Source: Streptomyces rimosus subsp. rimosus (GTDB taxonomy: Bacteria > Actinomycetota > Actinomycetes > Streptomycetales > Streptomycetaceae). Taken from it: a stretch of 64,000 nucleotides of DNA. Location: the NCBI RefSeq assembly GCF_000720725.1, contig NZ_JOCQ01000036.1:12630-76629 (forward strand), in the 5' to 3' direction. Made by a program: the position numbers and the translations under genes. Of the stretch, positions 44,136 to 53,442 are shown in pieces (positions within the stretch are counted from its first letter, which is position 1; each line of letters opens with the position of its first letter). Below the pieces are notes generated by a model that saw only the letters and a program-made list of their open reading frames with translations, was not told where the DNA came from and made no database searches.

Positions 44136-45425
44136 TCAGTGGCCGCCGGGGCGCACCGTCAGCTCGTAGAGGCGGGTGGTCTGCTTCGGGCTCTCGTTGT
44201 CGTCGCTGACCAGGAGGAGGCGCAGCCGTCCGCCGGGGGCGCGGCCGGTGACCGTCATGCCTTCGATGTTGTCCAGCAGCGGATTGGTCTGCGGCTGGTG
44301 GGCGGGGGCGCCCAGGGAGGGGCAGGCACCGAGGTCGGCGAGGAGTTTTTTGTGGGCGGGGCGGACGGTCTTGCCGCCGGGCAACTCCGTGACGCCGCTG
44401 ACGTCGGCGGCGCGACGCGGGTCGGCGAGGTAGAGGCGCACGGTGTTGCCGACGCCGGCCGTGAAGCCGCGTTCCAGAACGAGGAGCCGGCCGTCGGTGA
44501 GAGCGGCGATTTCGGAGACGCCGAGTCCGGCGTCCACCGGATACGCGTACTGCTTGGCGAGCCGGTACGGAGCGGGTCCGGACCCGTACGACGCGGAGCC
44601 GGGCCGGGGCGCCACGGCGCCCGGCCGGGCACCACGCCGCTGCCAGGTCTGGAAGCGCACCAGCGGGCGGCCCGCCGTGTCCTTGCCGTCGCCGGTGAGC
44701 TGTCCTTCCATGGCGGCGGTGAGCGTGCCGCCGCCGGGCCTGAGGGCAAGGCCCTCGAAAGTCTGGTTGCTCTGGGCCCGCCCGGCCGGCGCGACCCGTA
44801 GGGCGTCGGGGACGGGCAGGCGTCCGAGGAGCGTGCCGGAACGGTCGTAACGCCGTACGGAAGGCTCGGTCTCGGACGAGACGAGGTAGGTGCCGCCCGG
44901 CTCGACGGCCAGGCCCTCGGCGTCGAGGACGGCGCCCTTCTCGTCGGTGATCTTGGCTGTCCGTACGGGCCGGTGGGTCCGCCCGCTCAGGCCGATCAGT
45001 ACGGAACGGTCGGATACGGCGGCGATGGAGCCGTCGGTGTCGCGGGCGAGGGCGGAAAGGTTGCCGACGAAGGTGCCCTGGAAGGTGGTCTTGTCCAGGG
45101 CGTCGGAGTAGCGGTCGATGGAGACGGACGGGGAGCAGGCGTGGCCGCGGCCCGCCCCCGGGCGGTTTTCGCTTCCGCTCGCGGGCGAGTTGTCCGTACA
45201 TTTGCTGTCCGTGCATGACGCGCCCGCGCGGACCGAGGCGGCGGTTGTTCCCGCGCCCCCGGCAGCGCCGGCCGGCCCGTTCGGCGCGCCGGCCCGGGCC
45301 GAGTCCCGCGCGGTCGGGGCCGTCGGGTCCGGTGCCGCCGTCGGGGCTCCGTCGGCGCACGCCGTGATACAGCCGACGGCCAGCACTGCTGCGGTGACAC
45401 GGACAACCGCGGAACGTACGCGCAC
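44136..45425 (-). CDS. Esterase-like activity of phytase family lipoprotein
   Basis: This 429-residue protein starts at GTG 45425 behind GGGAGGAC. The signal VRVTAAVLAVGC leads into the lipobox ITAC, followed by a long Ala/Gly/Pro linker. The mature domain is a beta-propeller of the phytase-like esterase family, with LDAEGLAVEPGGTYLVSSE, FEGLALRPGG, VLERGFTAGVGNTVRLY and DNIEGMTVTGRAPGG. Members are surface proteins that hydrolyse phosphate or other esters, mostly uncharacterised. A frame upstream to 45635 is antisense noise. It lies 95 bases downstream of the penicillin-binding protein gene on the same strand. Confidence 0.88.
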   Translation of the reverse strand: MRVRSAVVRVTAAVLAVGCITACADGAPTAAPDPTAPTARDSARAGAPNGPAGAAGGAGTTAASVRAGASCTDSKCTDNSPASGSENRPGAGRGHACSPSVSIDRYSDALDKTTFQGTFVGNLSALARDTDGSIAAVSDRSVLIGLSGRTHRPVRTAKITDEKGAVLDAEGLAVEPGGTYLVSSETEPSVRRYDRSGTLLGRLPVPDALRVAPAGRAQSNQTFEGLALRPGGGTLTAAMEGQLTGDGKDTAGRPLVRFQTWQRRGARPGAVAPRPGSASYGSGPAPYRLAKQYAYPVDAGLGVSEIAALTDGRLLVLERGFTAGVGNTVRLYLADPRRAADVSGVTELPGGKTVRPAHKKLLADLGACPSLGAPAHQPQTNPLLDNIEGMTVTGRAPGGRLRLLLVSDDNESPKQTTRLYELTVRPGGH

Positions 45426-45520
45426 GAGGGGTCCTCCCGTTTCGTCGACGCCCGGGGGCGTCCGCCCCCGGGCTGCGGGCAGGCCCCGACGCGGGCACGC
45501 CCCAGTGTCGACCCTTCCCC

Positions 45521-47164
45521 TCAGCGGCTCGCCGCGAGCACCCTTCGGACAATCGGTCCCGCCGCGTCGCCGCCGTGGCCACCCTGCTGGACGACCGCGG
45601 CCGCCGCGGCGTCGTTGCGGTAACCGAGGAACCAACTGTTGGCGTCACCCTGGCCGTCGGCCTCCGCCGAACCGGTCTTGGCGCCGATGTCGCCGCCGAG
45701 TCCGGCCATCGCCCGCGCGCCGGTGCCGCTGACGGCCGTGCGCCGCATCATGGCCCGCAGCTGCGCGGCGACCGAGGACGGCAGCGCCCGGCCCGCTCGC
45801 GCGACCGGCCGGTCGTCCAACTCGCGGTCGACCAGGATGGGCTGGGAGAAGTATCCGGCCTTGGCGGTGGCGGCGACGGACGCCATGTTCAGCGGGTTGG
45901 CCTGGACGCGGCCCTGGCCGATCAGGGCCGCCGGGGTGTCGGGGCCGTCGCTCTGCGGCACGCTGCCGTCGAACGTCGGTATCCCGACCTTCCAGTCCTT
46001 GCCCAGCCCGAAGACCTCCTGCGCCTCGCCGCTCAGGTCCGCGCCCGAGATCCGGTCGGCCAGGCCGATGAAGGCGGTGTTGCAGGAGCGCGCGAAACTG
46101 TCGGCGAACGTACCGCCGTTGATCTGGAACATGCCCTGGTTGTGGAAGGACCGCCCGCCCGCCGAGGCGTACTTCGGGCACTCCACGCCCTTGCCCGCGG
46201 AGACCAGGCCTTTCTCCATGAGCATCGCGGCGGTCACGACCTTCATCGTGGAACCGGGCGCCAGCCGCCCCTGGAACGCCGCGTTGAACTGGTCCGAGCG
46301 GTGGTTGGCGACCGCGAGGATGTCCCCGCTGCCCGGCTTGACCACGACGACGGACGCTTCGCGGTAGTCCTTGACCGCCGCCTCGGCGGCCCGCTGCACG
46401 TTGGCGTCCAGCGTCGTGCGGAGCGTTCCGGCCCGGCCCTTGACGATGGTGTGCAGCGTCTTGCCCGGCTCGCCCCCCTCACTCACGACGCGCACCTCGA
46501 TGCCCTGGACGCCGCCCGCCTTCTCCCCGTAACTCTCCCGGAGGGCGGGCAGGATGGCGCCGAGCGACGGGAGGTCGGCGCCGTCGAGTTCGGTGCCGTT
46601 GCGGTCGACCGCCTTGATGGGCGGCGCGCCGTCCGAGCCGGTCCGCAGGCTCTCGCCGCGCCGCAGGTCGGGGTGGACCACGCCGGGCTGCCAGTCGACG
46701 AGGGCCTTGCCGGTGGTCTTGCCGCGTACGACGTGCAGCGCGGAGTCGTACGCCCAGGTCGCGTGTTTCGCCTCGTCACCCTTGCCGACCGTCAGCTCGG
46801 CGGTGATGTGGAACGGCACCTTCGCGTCGCCGGCCTTGCCGGCCTCGAACGTCACCTTCGACACATGCGCTTCGTCACGGAATCCGGTCAGGGCCTGGCG
46901 CGCGCCCGCGGCGTTGTCCGTGAGGAGCGCGGCGGACTCCACGTCGCCCTTGCTCCAGGCGGCGAGGAAGCCGCGCGCCGTGTCACGTATTTCTTCCTCG
47001 GACGGGGGTCCGGTCTGTCTGGACGCGGTGGTACCGGCGGATGTTCCGGACGATCCCGCGCCCTCACCGGCGAACGCCTCGTAGACGTTGTAGGCCCCCA
47101 CGCCGACCAGGCCCACCACCGCGGCGGTCACCCCGCCGACCACGCACTTCGCAGCCGTACGCAC
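45521..47164 (-). CDS. Penicillin-binding protein, transpeptidase with NTF2-like N-terminal domain
   Basis: This 547-residue class B-type protein starts at GTG 47164 behind GGGGAGGGA. A single N-terminal membrane anchor (CVVGGVTAAVVGLVGVGAYNVYEAF) is followed by an NTF2-like MecA_N domain (about residues 55-160). A dimerisation region comes next, then the transpeptidase domain with the three penicilloyl-serine motifs: PGSTMK near 303, SCN near 358 and KTG near 493. It crosslinks peptidoglycan on the outer membrane face and is a beta-lactam target. It is possibly co-transcribed with the downstream phytase-like lipoprotein. Confidence 0.93.
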   Translation of the reverse strand: MRTAAKCVVGGVTAAVVGLVGVGAYNVYEAFAGEGAGSSGTSAGTTASRQTGPPSEEEIRDTARGFLAAWSKGDVESAALLTDNAAGARQALTGFRDEAHVSKVTFEAGKAGDAKVPFHITAELTVGKGDEAKHATWAYDSALHVVRGKTTGKALVDWQPGVVHPDLRRGESLRTGSDGAPPIKAVDRNGTELDGADLPSLGAILPALRESYGEKAGGVQGIEVRVVSEGGEPGKTLHTIVKGRAGTLRTTLDANVQRAAEAAVKDYREASVVVVKPGSGDILAVANHRSDQFNAAFQGRLAPGSTMKVVTAAMLMEKGLVSAGKGVECPKYASAGGRSFHNQGMFQINGGTFADSFARSCNTAFIGLADRISGADLSGEAQEVFGLGKDWKVGIPTFDGSVPQSDGPDTPAALIGQGRVQANPLNMASVAATAKAGYFSQPILVDRELDDRPVARAGRALPSSVAAQLRAMMRRTAVSGTGARAMAGLGGDIGAKTGSAEADGQGDANSWFLGYRNDAAAAAVVQQGGHGGDAAGPIVRRVLAASR

Positions 47165-47293
47165 AGTCCCTCCCCAGGTCAGACACACCGTGCGTGTCCG
47201 GACACTATGTGACGGAAGGAGTCACAGATGTCTCATTCAGGGGACGGATTGGTCACTTTCGGTCCAGACCAATGGCTGTGTCAGGTAGGAGCA

Positions 47294-47322
47294 GCCCAGG
47301 TCGGAGCGTCGCCGACCTGGGC
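47294..47322 (-). terminator. Terminator hairpin after the GH65 gene
   Basis: An 11-bp stem GCCCAGGTCGG / CCGACCTGGGC lies downstream of the GH65 stop. A second stem of two GGCCCGGGCC copies (47345-47354 and 47368-47377) sits between it and the stop codon. Confidence 0.6.
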
Positions 47323-47385
47323 CGTTTCGTTCTGAGCCGTTCCCGGCCCGGGCCGTTCCCGAGGAAAGGCCCGGGCCGCCCCGGG

Positions 47386-50238
47386 CTACTTCCCCGTCGC
47401 CGGGTCAGCGGCCTTCTGCACGGTCAGCTCCGCGAGACCGGGGCGCTGCCCGCCCTTCTTCGCCGCGTCGGCGCCGTGCACCGTGAGCCGGACATAGCGC
47501 GCCGTCGTACGGCCGTCGTATCCGGTCCCGTACCAGTGCTTGCCGTCCGTCGATACCTGTGCGACGTACGAGGCGGGCTCGCCGCCCTTCCAGTGCGGGG
47601 TGATCTGGCCGATGCGCGAGGGCTTGCCGAGGTCGACGGTCAGGGTGCCGTCGGAGCTGTCCGGCACCCAGGAGGTGGCCGCGTTGCCGTCCACGGCGGC
47701 GCCCGCGTACATGCCGGACTCCTCCGAGGTGGCCTGCGCCGTCCGGCACCGGGCCACGTTGTCCGTCGCCGCGAGGTCGGGACGGCGGGTCTTGAGCGTC
47801 AGCGGCACGCCACGGCTCACCACCCGCTCGCCCTCCGGCGACTCGACGCGCATCGGCGCGCCGGCCGTCAGCCGCACCGTCGTGCTGTGCGCGCCGATCT
47901 CCACGTCGTACGTACGTCCCTGCCAGCGCAGCCCGCGCAGCGTGACGCCGTCGGAGAGCTGCGGCGGCAGCATCGGGTCCAGGTGTACCCGGTCCTCTCG
48001 CATGCGCAGGCCGGTCAGGCCGTTGGTGAAGGTCTGCAGGAAGCCGCCCTTGCCGGTGAGGAAATCCTGCGCGGGCGATCCGGCGTGCGGGTCGCCGGCG
48101 CCCGCCTTGTCGCCGCGCGCCTCGGAGAACTGGTGGAAGGCGCCGCGCACGAACGGCTTGATGGAACGCATCAGGTACGTGTACGTCGAGCAGCCCGCCT
48201 CACCCGTTCCGGCGGCGGCGATGGCGTGCACCGAGTCGGTCATGGCGGGGCCGTCCGGGTCGGTGCGTGCCGCGTAGTGGTCCAGCGTGTTGATCTTGGC
48301 CCGCTGCGACATCGGCCATTCCAGCGGATACATGAGGAGTACGGTGTCGGCCTGCTTGATCGTCGTGCCCCGGTACCCGTCGTACTGCTCGAAGACGTCG
48401 TTCTTCGCGTCGTACGGGATGCGGATGTGGTCCGCGATCTCCTTCCAGGCGGCGGGGGCCCGCTGCCCGAGGAGCGCGGCGGCGCGGCCGGCGTTGCGCA
48501 GCGCGGTGACCGCGCCGGCGTTGGTGAAGACACCGTCGTCGACGCCGTTGCTGTACTCGTCCGGCCCGGCCACGTTCTTGATCGAGTAACTGCCGTCCGC
48601 GTTGCGGGTGACCCGGGACGCCCAGAATTCCGCGATGCCCTTCATCACCGGCCAGCCGCGTTCGCGCAGCCAGGTGGTGTCCTTGGTGGCGAGGTAGTAC
48701 TGCCAGGCGGCCAGCGAGACGTCGCCCATCAGGTGGTTCTGCGTCTTGCAGTGCGGCGGGTCCCAGCTGTGGCACTCGTTCCACAGGTCGCCCTTGCTGC
48801 CGCTGGTCCACGGGTAGAACAGGCCCTTGTAGCCCAGCCTCTTCGCGTTGGAGGCGGCTCCGGCCATGGTCTTGTAGCGGTAGTCCACGACGGACTTGGC
48901 GAGTTCGGGGTGGGCGGCCAGCAGGCCGGGGTACATCCAGGTCTCGGCGTCCCAGAAGATTTCGCCGGCGTAGTTGTCGCTGGTCAGTCCGGCCGGGCTG
49001 ATGCTGTTGCCGCTGCCGGCGCGGGTGCTGGAGAGCAGTCCGTACTGCGCCGCACGAACCCACGACTGCAACTCCCGCTGCCCGCGCCCGCGTACCTCGA
49101 CATCGCTGCGCCACAGCTTCTGCCAGGCGGCGGCGTGGCTCCGGTAGAGGGCGTCCCAGCCGCGGTTCGCGGCCCGCTGCGCGGCGTCGGTCGCGGCGCT
49201 GCGCGGGGTACGGGAGGTGAGCGCGGTGTCGACGCCGACGTACTTGGTCAGTTCGTAGGAGCGTCCGGCCCGTACGGGGAACGTGACGCTCTGCTGGTTG
49301 CCCAGGTCCTTCGCGGCACCCGCGCGCCGCGCCGTCATGCCCTGTGCGCGGACCTGCGGGCCGGGGCGCAGGGTCGAGGCGACCGCGCCGTCCGTCTTCG
49401 TGCCGTCCGTACGGAAGGTCACGTCCATCGTCCGGCCGTCCGGACGCGCGCCGCCGCCGGTCTGCGTCATACGGCGCGCGCCGCGCCCGTCGAGGCGGTC
49501 GGTGACGGTGGCCCGGCCGCCCCAGTGCGGGGTCATGCGCAGCCGTACGGCGCCGGTGTGCGCGCTGGTGCGGTCGGCGAGCACGTCGTACACGAGGTCG
49601 GTGGCGCGGCCGTCGGCGGCCGTCCACGTCAGAGATGTACGGACGATTCCGCAGCGGATGAACTGGGTCTGGCGGTAGTGGGAGATGCGGCCGGCGGGGG
49701 TCGCGGAGTCGAAGGTCTGCGGGCGGTCGCCGCCGGCGGTGACATCGAGGCCCGTCCACGTGGGCAGCGCGGCGATGGCCTGGCGGCCCTCCAGCTTCTC
49801 GGGGCCGCGCGCGTACAGGCCGGACACGAAGGACCCGTCGTAACGGGGCGTTTTCAGCGGCCAGCCGGTCGTCTCGCCGGGGGCCGAGTATCCGGCGCCG
49901 TTGGGCGCTATTCGCTGGCCGAGGTAGCCGTTGCCGACGAAGGCGTGGTGGCCGTCCTTCGGATCGATGCGGGTGGCGGTGGGGGTCCAGCCATCACCGT
50001 CGTCCGCGGCGCCCGGCTCTCCGGCACTCCCTCCCTGGCCGCCGCTCCGGGATTTTTCCTTGCTGAAACGTTCCAGCTCCTGTGGGGAACAGGAGGCCGA
50101 GCCGACGGGAGCCGTAGCGGCAGCGCTGGCCGCGGGGGCATGTCGTACCGGCGCGGAGGCTGCGGCCGACGCCGATGGCAGTGTCGTGACGAGGGTCCCC
50201 GCGAGGAGCGGGGCGATCAGTTTGGCCGAGTGAGTCAT
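47386..50238 (-). CDS. Secreted GH65-type glycosidase with C-terminal F5/8 (discoidin) domain
   Basis: This 950-residue protein starts at ATG 50238 behind CGGAG, with a Sec signal peptide ending near SASAAASA. The GH65 barrel includes FWDAETWMYPGLLAAHPE and SIKNVAGPDEYSNGVDDG near 555, whose Glu is the general acid. TIKQADTVLLMYPLEWPMS follows. A C-terminal discoidin/CBM32-like domain (TSEESGMYAGAAVDGNAATSW) may bind polysaccharide. GH65 enzymes include acid trehalases, maltose and kojibiose phosphorylases. Secretion and the CBM favour a hydrolase such as acid trehalase, since extracellular phosphorolysis is less likely. Confidence 0.9.
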   Translation of the reverse strand: MTHSAKLIAPLLAGTLVTTLPSASAAASAPVRHAPAASAAATAPVGSASCSPQELERFSKEKSRSGGQGGSAGEPGAADDGDGWTPTATRIDPKDGHHAFVGNGYLGQRIAPNGAGYSAPGETTGWPLKTPRYDGSFVSGLYARGPEKLEGRQAIAALPTWTGLDVTAGGDRPQTFDSATPAGRISHYRQTQFIRCGIVRTSLTWTAADGRATDLVYDVLADRTSAHTGAVRLRMTPHWGGRATVTDRLDGRGARRMTQTGGGARPDGRTMDVTFRTDGTKTDGAVASTLRPGPQVRAQGMTARRAGAAKDLGNQQSVTFPVRAGRSYELTKYVGVDTALTSRTPRSAATDAAQRAANRGWDALYRSHAAAWQKLWRSDVEVRGRGQRELQSWVRAAQYGLLSSTRAGSGNSISPAGLTSDNYAGEIFWDAETWMYPGLLAAHPELAKSVVDYRYKTMAGAASNAKRLGYKGLFYPWTSGSKGDLWNECHSWDPPHCKTQNHLMGDVSLAAWQYYLATKDTTWLRERGWPVMKGIAEFWASRVTRNADGSYSIKNVAGPDEYSNGVDDGVFTNAGAVTALRNAGRAAALLGQRAPAAWKEIADHIRIPYDAKNDVFEQYDGYRGTTIKQADTVLLMYPLEWPMSQRAKINTLDHYAARTDPDGPAMTDSVHAIAAAGTGEAGCSTYTYLMRSIKPFVRGAFHQFSEARGDKAGAGDPHAGSPAQDFLTGKGGFLQTFTNGLTGLRMREDRVHLDPMLPPQLSDGVTLRGLRWQGRTYDVEIGAHSTTVRLTAGAPMRVESPEGERVVSRGVPLTLKTRRPDLAATDNVARCRTAQATSEESGMYAGAAVDGNAATSWVPDSSDGTLTVDLGKPSRIGQITPHWKGGEPASYVAQVSTDGKHWYGTGYDGRTTARYVRLTVHGADAAKKGGQRPGLAELTVQKAADPATGK

Positions 50239-50413
50239 CGGTCTCCGTCGCAAGTGTCCTGCCGGTGCGGACCGGGCGCACAGCACCACGGACCACACCG
50301 AGAACATCACCAACAAACGCCCCAAAAGCATCGGAGCGCCCCACCCGCCACATGACGGAGTTCACAGGATCGCGTGCTGATTGGTCAATAGGCCCGTCCA
50401 TACGGCACACTTT

Positions 50414-50429
50414 TAGACTGACCAGTCAG
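50414..50429 (+). promoter_or_regulatory. -10 box and TetR-type operator of the ABC/YhgE/TetR unit
   Basis: TAGACT at 50414-50419 is a strong -10 match. It overlaps the palindrome CTGAC-CA-GTCAG at 50418-50429, typical of TetR-family sites, so the repressor would sit on the transcription start. No good -35 box is seen. Confidence 0.7.
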
Positions 50430-50444
50430 AACAAAGGAGGGGCT

Positions 50445-51266
50445 GTGGACACCACCCGCCAGGGGGCGGCGGTCAACGCCAGGGGAATCGGAGTGAAGGG
50501 TCCACGGGGGTGGGCGTTCAGAGACGTCCACATCACCGCGGACCCGGGTTCACTGATCGCCGTCGAGGGCCCGTCGGGTTCCGGCCGCACCTGTCTCCTG
50601 CTGGCGCTCACCGGCCGCATGAAGCTCGCCGAGGGCCACGCCACGGTCGCCGGCTTCCCTCTCCCCAAGCGCATGGGAACGGTGCGCAGCCTGACCGCCA
50701 TCGCGCACGTGCCCGGGGTCGCCGACCTGGAACCGGCCCTGACCGCGGGCGAACACCTTGAGGAACAGGCCCTGTTGGGCCGCCGGATGGCCGGTTCGCT
50801 GGGCGCCCGGCTGCCGTGGGGCCGCCGCCACAAGGAGGCGACGCGGGCCCGCGTCGACGCGGCGCTGGCGGCCGTCGGACTCGATCCCGCAACGCTGCCC
50901 AAGGGACTGCGCACGGCGGTACGGGACATGGAGCGCATCGAGGCGCTGCGGCTGTCGGTCGCGCTGGCCGTCATGCACGGCCCGCGGCTGGTGGCCATCG
51001 ACGACGCCGACCTCAAGCTGTCCGCGGACGAGCGTTCCCAGATGTGGCAGATGCTGCGGGACCTGGCACTGAACGGCACGACGGTGGTGGCCGCGGCCAG
51101 CACCGCTCCCGGCGACGCGATCGTCGTCCGTACGGCGCCCGCGGCCGCGAAGTCGCACACGCAGGCGCCCGCCGCCCCCACCGCTTCGACCACCGGCCAG
51201 GCCGGTACGACCGACATCCACGAGGAGGAAGCAGCCCATGCGCTCGCCGAAGCTCGCCGCGCTTGA
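50445..51266 (+). CDS. ABC-type ATP-binding protein with atypical motifs
   Basis: This 273-residue protein starts at GTG 50445 behind a perfect AAAGGAGG. The fold is an ABC nucleotide-binding domain, but its motifs are degenerate. Walker A reads GPSGSGRT, with Arg replacing the invariant Lys. The signature LSGGQ is replaced by MERIEALRLS, and Walker B ends VAIDDAD, lacking the usual Glu. ATP binding or hydrolysis is therefore doubtful and the protein may be a regulatory partner. The Pro/Ala/Thr-rich C-terminal tail overlaps the next gene by 29 bases. It forms a unit with the YhgE/Pip-like membrane protein and TetR regulator. Confidence 0.85.
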   Translation: MDTTRQGAAVNARGIGVKGPRGWAFRDVHITADPGSLIAVEGPSGSGRTCLLLALTGRMKLAEGHATVAGFPLPKRMGTVRSLTAIAHVPGVADLEPALTAGEHLEEQALLGRRMAGSLGARLPWGRRHKEATRARVDAALAAVGLDPATLPKGLRTAVRDMERIEALRLSVALAVMHGPRLVAIDDADLKLSADERSQMWQMLRDLALNGTTVVAAASTAPGDAIVVRTAPAAAKSHTQAPAAPTASTTGQAGTTDIHEEEAAHALAEARRA

Positions 51267-53442
51267 ACTCAAGCGCTTCGGCAGGGGCAAGCTCCCCCGG
51301 CTGGGCCTCGTCGCCCTGATGCTGATCCCGCTGCTGTACGGCGCGCTGTACCTGTTCTCGTTCTGGGACCCGTACGCGAACCTGGACAAGATCCCGGTCG
51401 CGCTCGTCAACGATGACAAGGGCGCCACCGCCGGCGGCAAGAAGATCCAGGCGGGCGACCAGCTCGTCAAGAACGTCAAGGACAGCAACACGTTCAACTG
51501 GGAGGAGGTCAGCGCCGCCGACGCCGCGAAGGGCGTCGAGAACGGTACGTACTACCTCTCCCTGACTGTCCCGAAGGACTTCAGCGAGCGGATCGCCTCC
51601 AGCTCCGGCGACCACCCGGAGACGGGCGCGCTCCAGGTCCGTACGAACGACGCGAACAACTACATCGTCGGGTCGATCTCCAAGACGATCTTCTCGGAGA
51701 TCCGGGCGAAGACCTCGGCGAAGTCGTCGCGGGAGTTCTTCGACAAGATTTTTGTGTCGTTCTCGGATCTGCACGACAAGACGCAGCAGGCTGCGGACGG
51801 CGCCGGCAAGATCGACAAGGGCCTGGGCGACGCCAAGAAGGGGTCGGACGACCTGTCCGACGGCCTGGGCAGGCTGGACAAGGGCTCAGGTGATGTCAGC
51901 AAGGGCGCGGGCACGCTGCACGACAAGGCCGGCCAGCTGAGCAAGGGCGCCAGCGACGTCAACAAGGGCGCCACCACCGCGAGCGCGAAGGCCAAGCAGC
52001 TCGGCGAAGGCGCGGCCAAGGTGGCCGCCGGCACGCAGCAGCTCGCCAGTCAGGTCAACGGGCTGGCGCACAAGGACCTTCCCTTCCTCAAGAAGCACGG
52101 CAAGGAGATCGCCGACGGGGCCCGTGGCCTCGCCGACCTCATGAAGGCGGTCGACGAGGACCTCGGCAAGCTGCCCGGGAACTCGGCCAAGGCCGTCCAG
52201 AAGGCCCGGCAGAACGCCGAAGACGCTGCGGCGCTGTACAAGAAGCAGTGCGGTGCCGCTGACGCGGACGCAGTCGACTGCGCCAAGTTGAAGGGGATAG
52301 CTGACGGCACCGCCGCTGGCCTGGAGCTCGCCAAGAAGGTTGACGGCGCCATCGCCCAGACGGACCTGCAGCCGCTGCACGCCAAGCTGCGGGAGGTACG
52401 GCAAGGCGCCGAGATGGTCGCCGATCAGGTTCCGTACATCGTGAAGAACGCGGACACTTCCCTGAGCAAGATCAACGAGCTCAATCAGGGCGCCCTCCGG
52501 CTCTCTCAGGGCGCCGGGCAGTTCGCACAGGGCATCAACGCCCTTGTCGACGGCACCGGTCAGGTGGCCGACGGCGCGGGGAAGATCACCGACGGCGCGG
52601 GCAAGGTCGCCGACGGCGCAGGCAAGGTTCACGAGGGTGTCGGCTCCGCCAAGGACGGCATCGACAAGCTCAGCGGCGGCATCTACAAGCTCAAGGACGG
52701 CTCCAACCAGCTCGCCGGCAAGCTGGACAGCGGTGTCGCGCAGATCCCCGACTACGACAAGAAGGACCGCGACGCCCGCACCGAGGTCATGTCCAACCCG
52801 GTCGAGCTGGCCTCCAAGTCGATGCACAAGGCGCCGAACTACGGCACCGGGCTCGCCCCGTACTTCATTCCGCTGTCCCTGTGGGTCGGTGCGATGGTCG
52901 CGTACATGCTGCTCGCGCCGCTCGGCAAGCGGGCGCTCGCCGCGGGGGCGCCGGGCTGGCGGATCGCGCTGGGGTCCTGGCTGCCGGCCTTCGCCATCGG
53001 CGTCGTGCAGGTGCTGGCCCTGATGGCCGTTCTGCACTGGGGGCTCGGCCTGGAGATGGAGCGCGCGGGAGCCACCATCGGCTTCCTGCTGCTGGCGACG
53101 GCCGCGTTCACCGCGATCATTCAGTTCTTCGGCGCGCAGTTCGGCCCGGCGGGCCGCGTCCTGACGCTGGTCGTGCTGATGCTCCAGCTGACGTCGGCGG
53201 GCGGCACGTACCCGGTGCAGACCAGCCCCGGCTTCTTCGGCGCGATCCACCCGTTCCTGCCGATGAGTTACGTGGTGGACGGCCTGCGCCGGCTCATCAC
53301 CGGCGGTGACCTCGGCATCGTGTGGCAGGGTTCCATCGTCCTGGCCGCGTTCACGGTCGGCGCGCTGGCGCTCACCTCGCTGACCGCGCGCAGCCGGCAG
53401 GTCGTACGGATGAAGGACCTGCACCCGGAACTGAGCCTGTGA
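51238..53442 (+). CDS. YhgE/Pip-family membrane protein
   Basis: This 734-residue protein has one N-terminal membrane helix (LVALMLIPLLYGALYLFSFW) followed by a conserved IPVALVNDDKGA segment. A long extracytoplasmic region of Gly/Lys/Asp-rich near-heptad repeats (KGSGDVSKGAGTL, DGAGKITDGAGKVADG) should form coiled coil. Five or six C-terminal helices form an ABC-2-type permease-like core (SLWVGAMVAYMLLAPLG to AFTVGALALTSL). The family includes Enterococcus Pip (phage infection protein) and Bacillus YhgE. ESX-like or efflux roles are suggested but not proven. With the preceding ATP-binding protein it resembles an ABC exporter with an enlarged ectodomain. Confidence 0.9.
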   Translation: MRSPKLAALELKRFGRGKLPRLGLVALMLIPLLYGALYLFSFWDPYANLDKIPVALVNDDKGATAGGKKIQAGDQLVKNVKDSNTFNWEEVSAADAAKGVENGTYYLSLTVPKDFSERIASSSGDHPETGALQVRTNDANNYIVGSISKTIFSEIRAKTSAKSSREFFDKIFVSFSDLHDKTQQAADGAGKIDKGLGDAKKGSDDLSDGLGRLDKGSGDVSKGAGTLHDKAGQLSKGASDVNKGATTASAKAKQLGEGAAKVAAGTQQLASQVNGLAHKDLPFLKKHGKEIADGARGLADLMKAVDEDLGKLPGNSAKAVQKARQNAEDAAALYKKQCGAADADAVDCAKLKGIADGTAAGLELAKKVDGAIAQTDLQPLHAKLREVRQGAEMVADQVPYIVKNADTSLSKINELNQGALRLSQGAGQFAQGINALVDGTGQVADGAGKITDGAGKVADGAGKVHEGVGSAKDGIDKLSGGIYKLKDGSNQLAGKLDSGVAQIPDYDKKDRDARTEVMSNPVELASKSMHKAPNYGTGLAPYFIPLSLWVGAMVAYMLLAPLGKRALAAGAPGWRIALGSWLPAFAIGVVQVLALMAVLHWGLGLEMERAGATIGFLLLATAAFTAIIQFFGAQFGPAGRVLTLVVLMLQLTSAGGTYPVQTSPGFFGAIHPFLPMSYVVDGLRRLITGGDLGIVWQGSIVLAAFTVGALALTSLTARSRQVVRMKDLHPELSL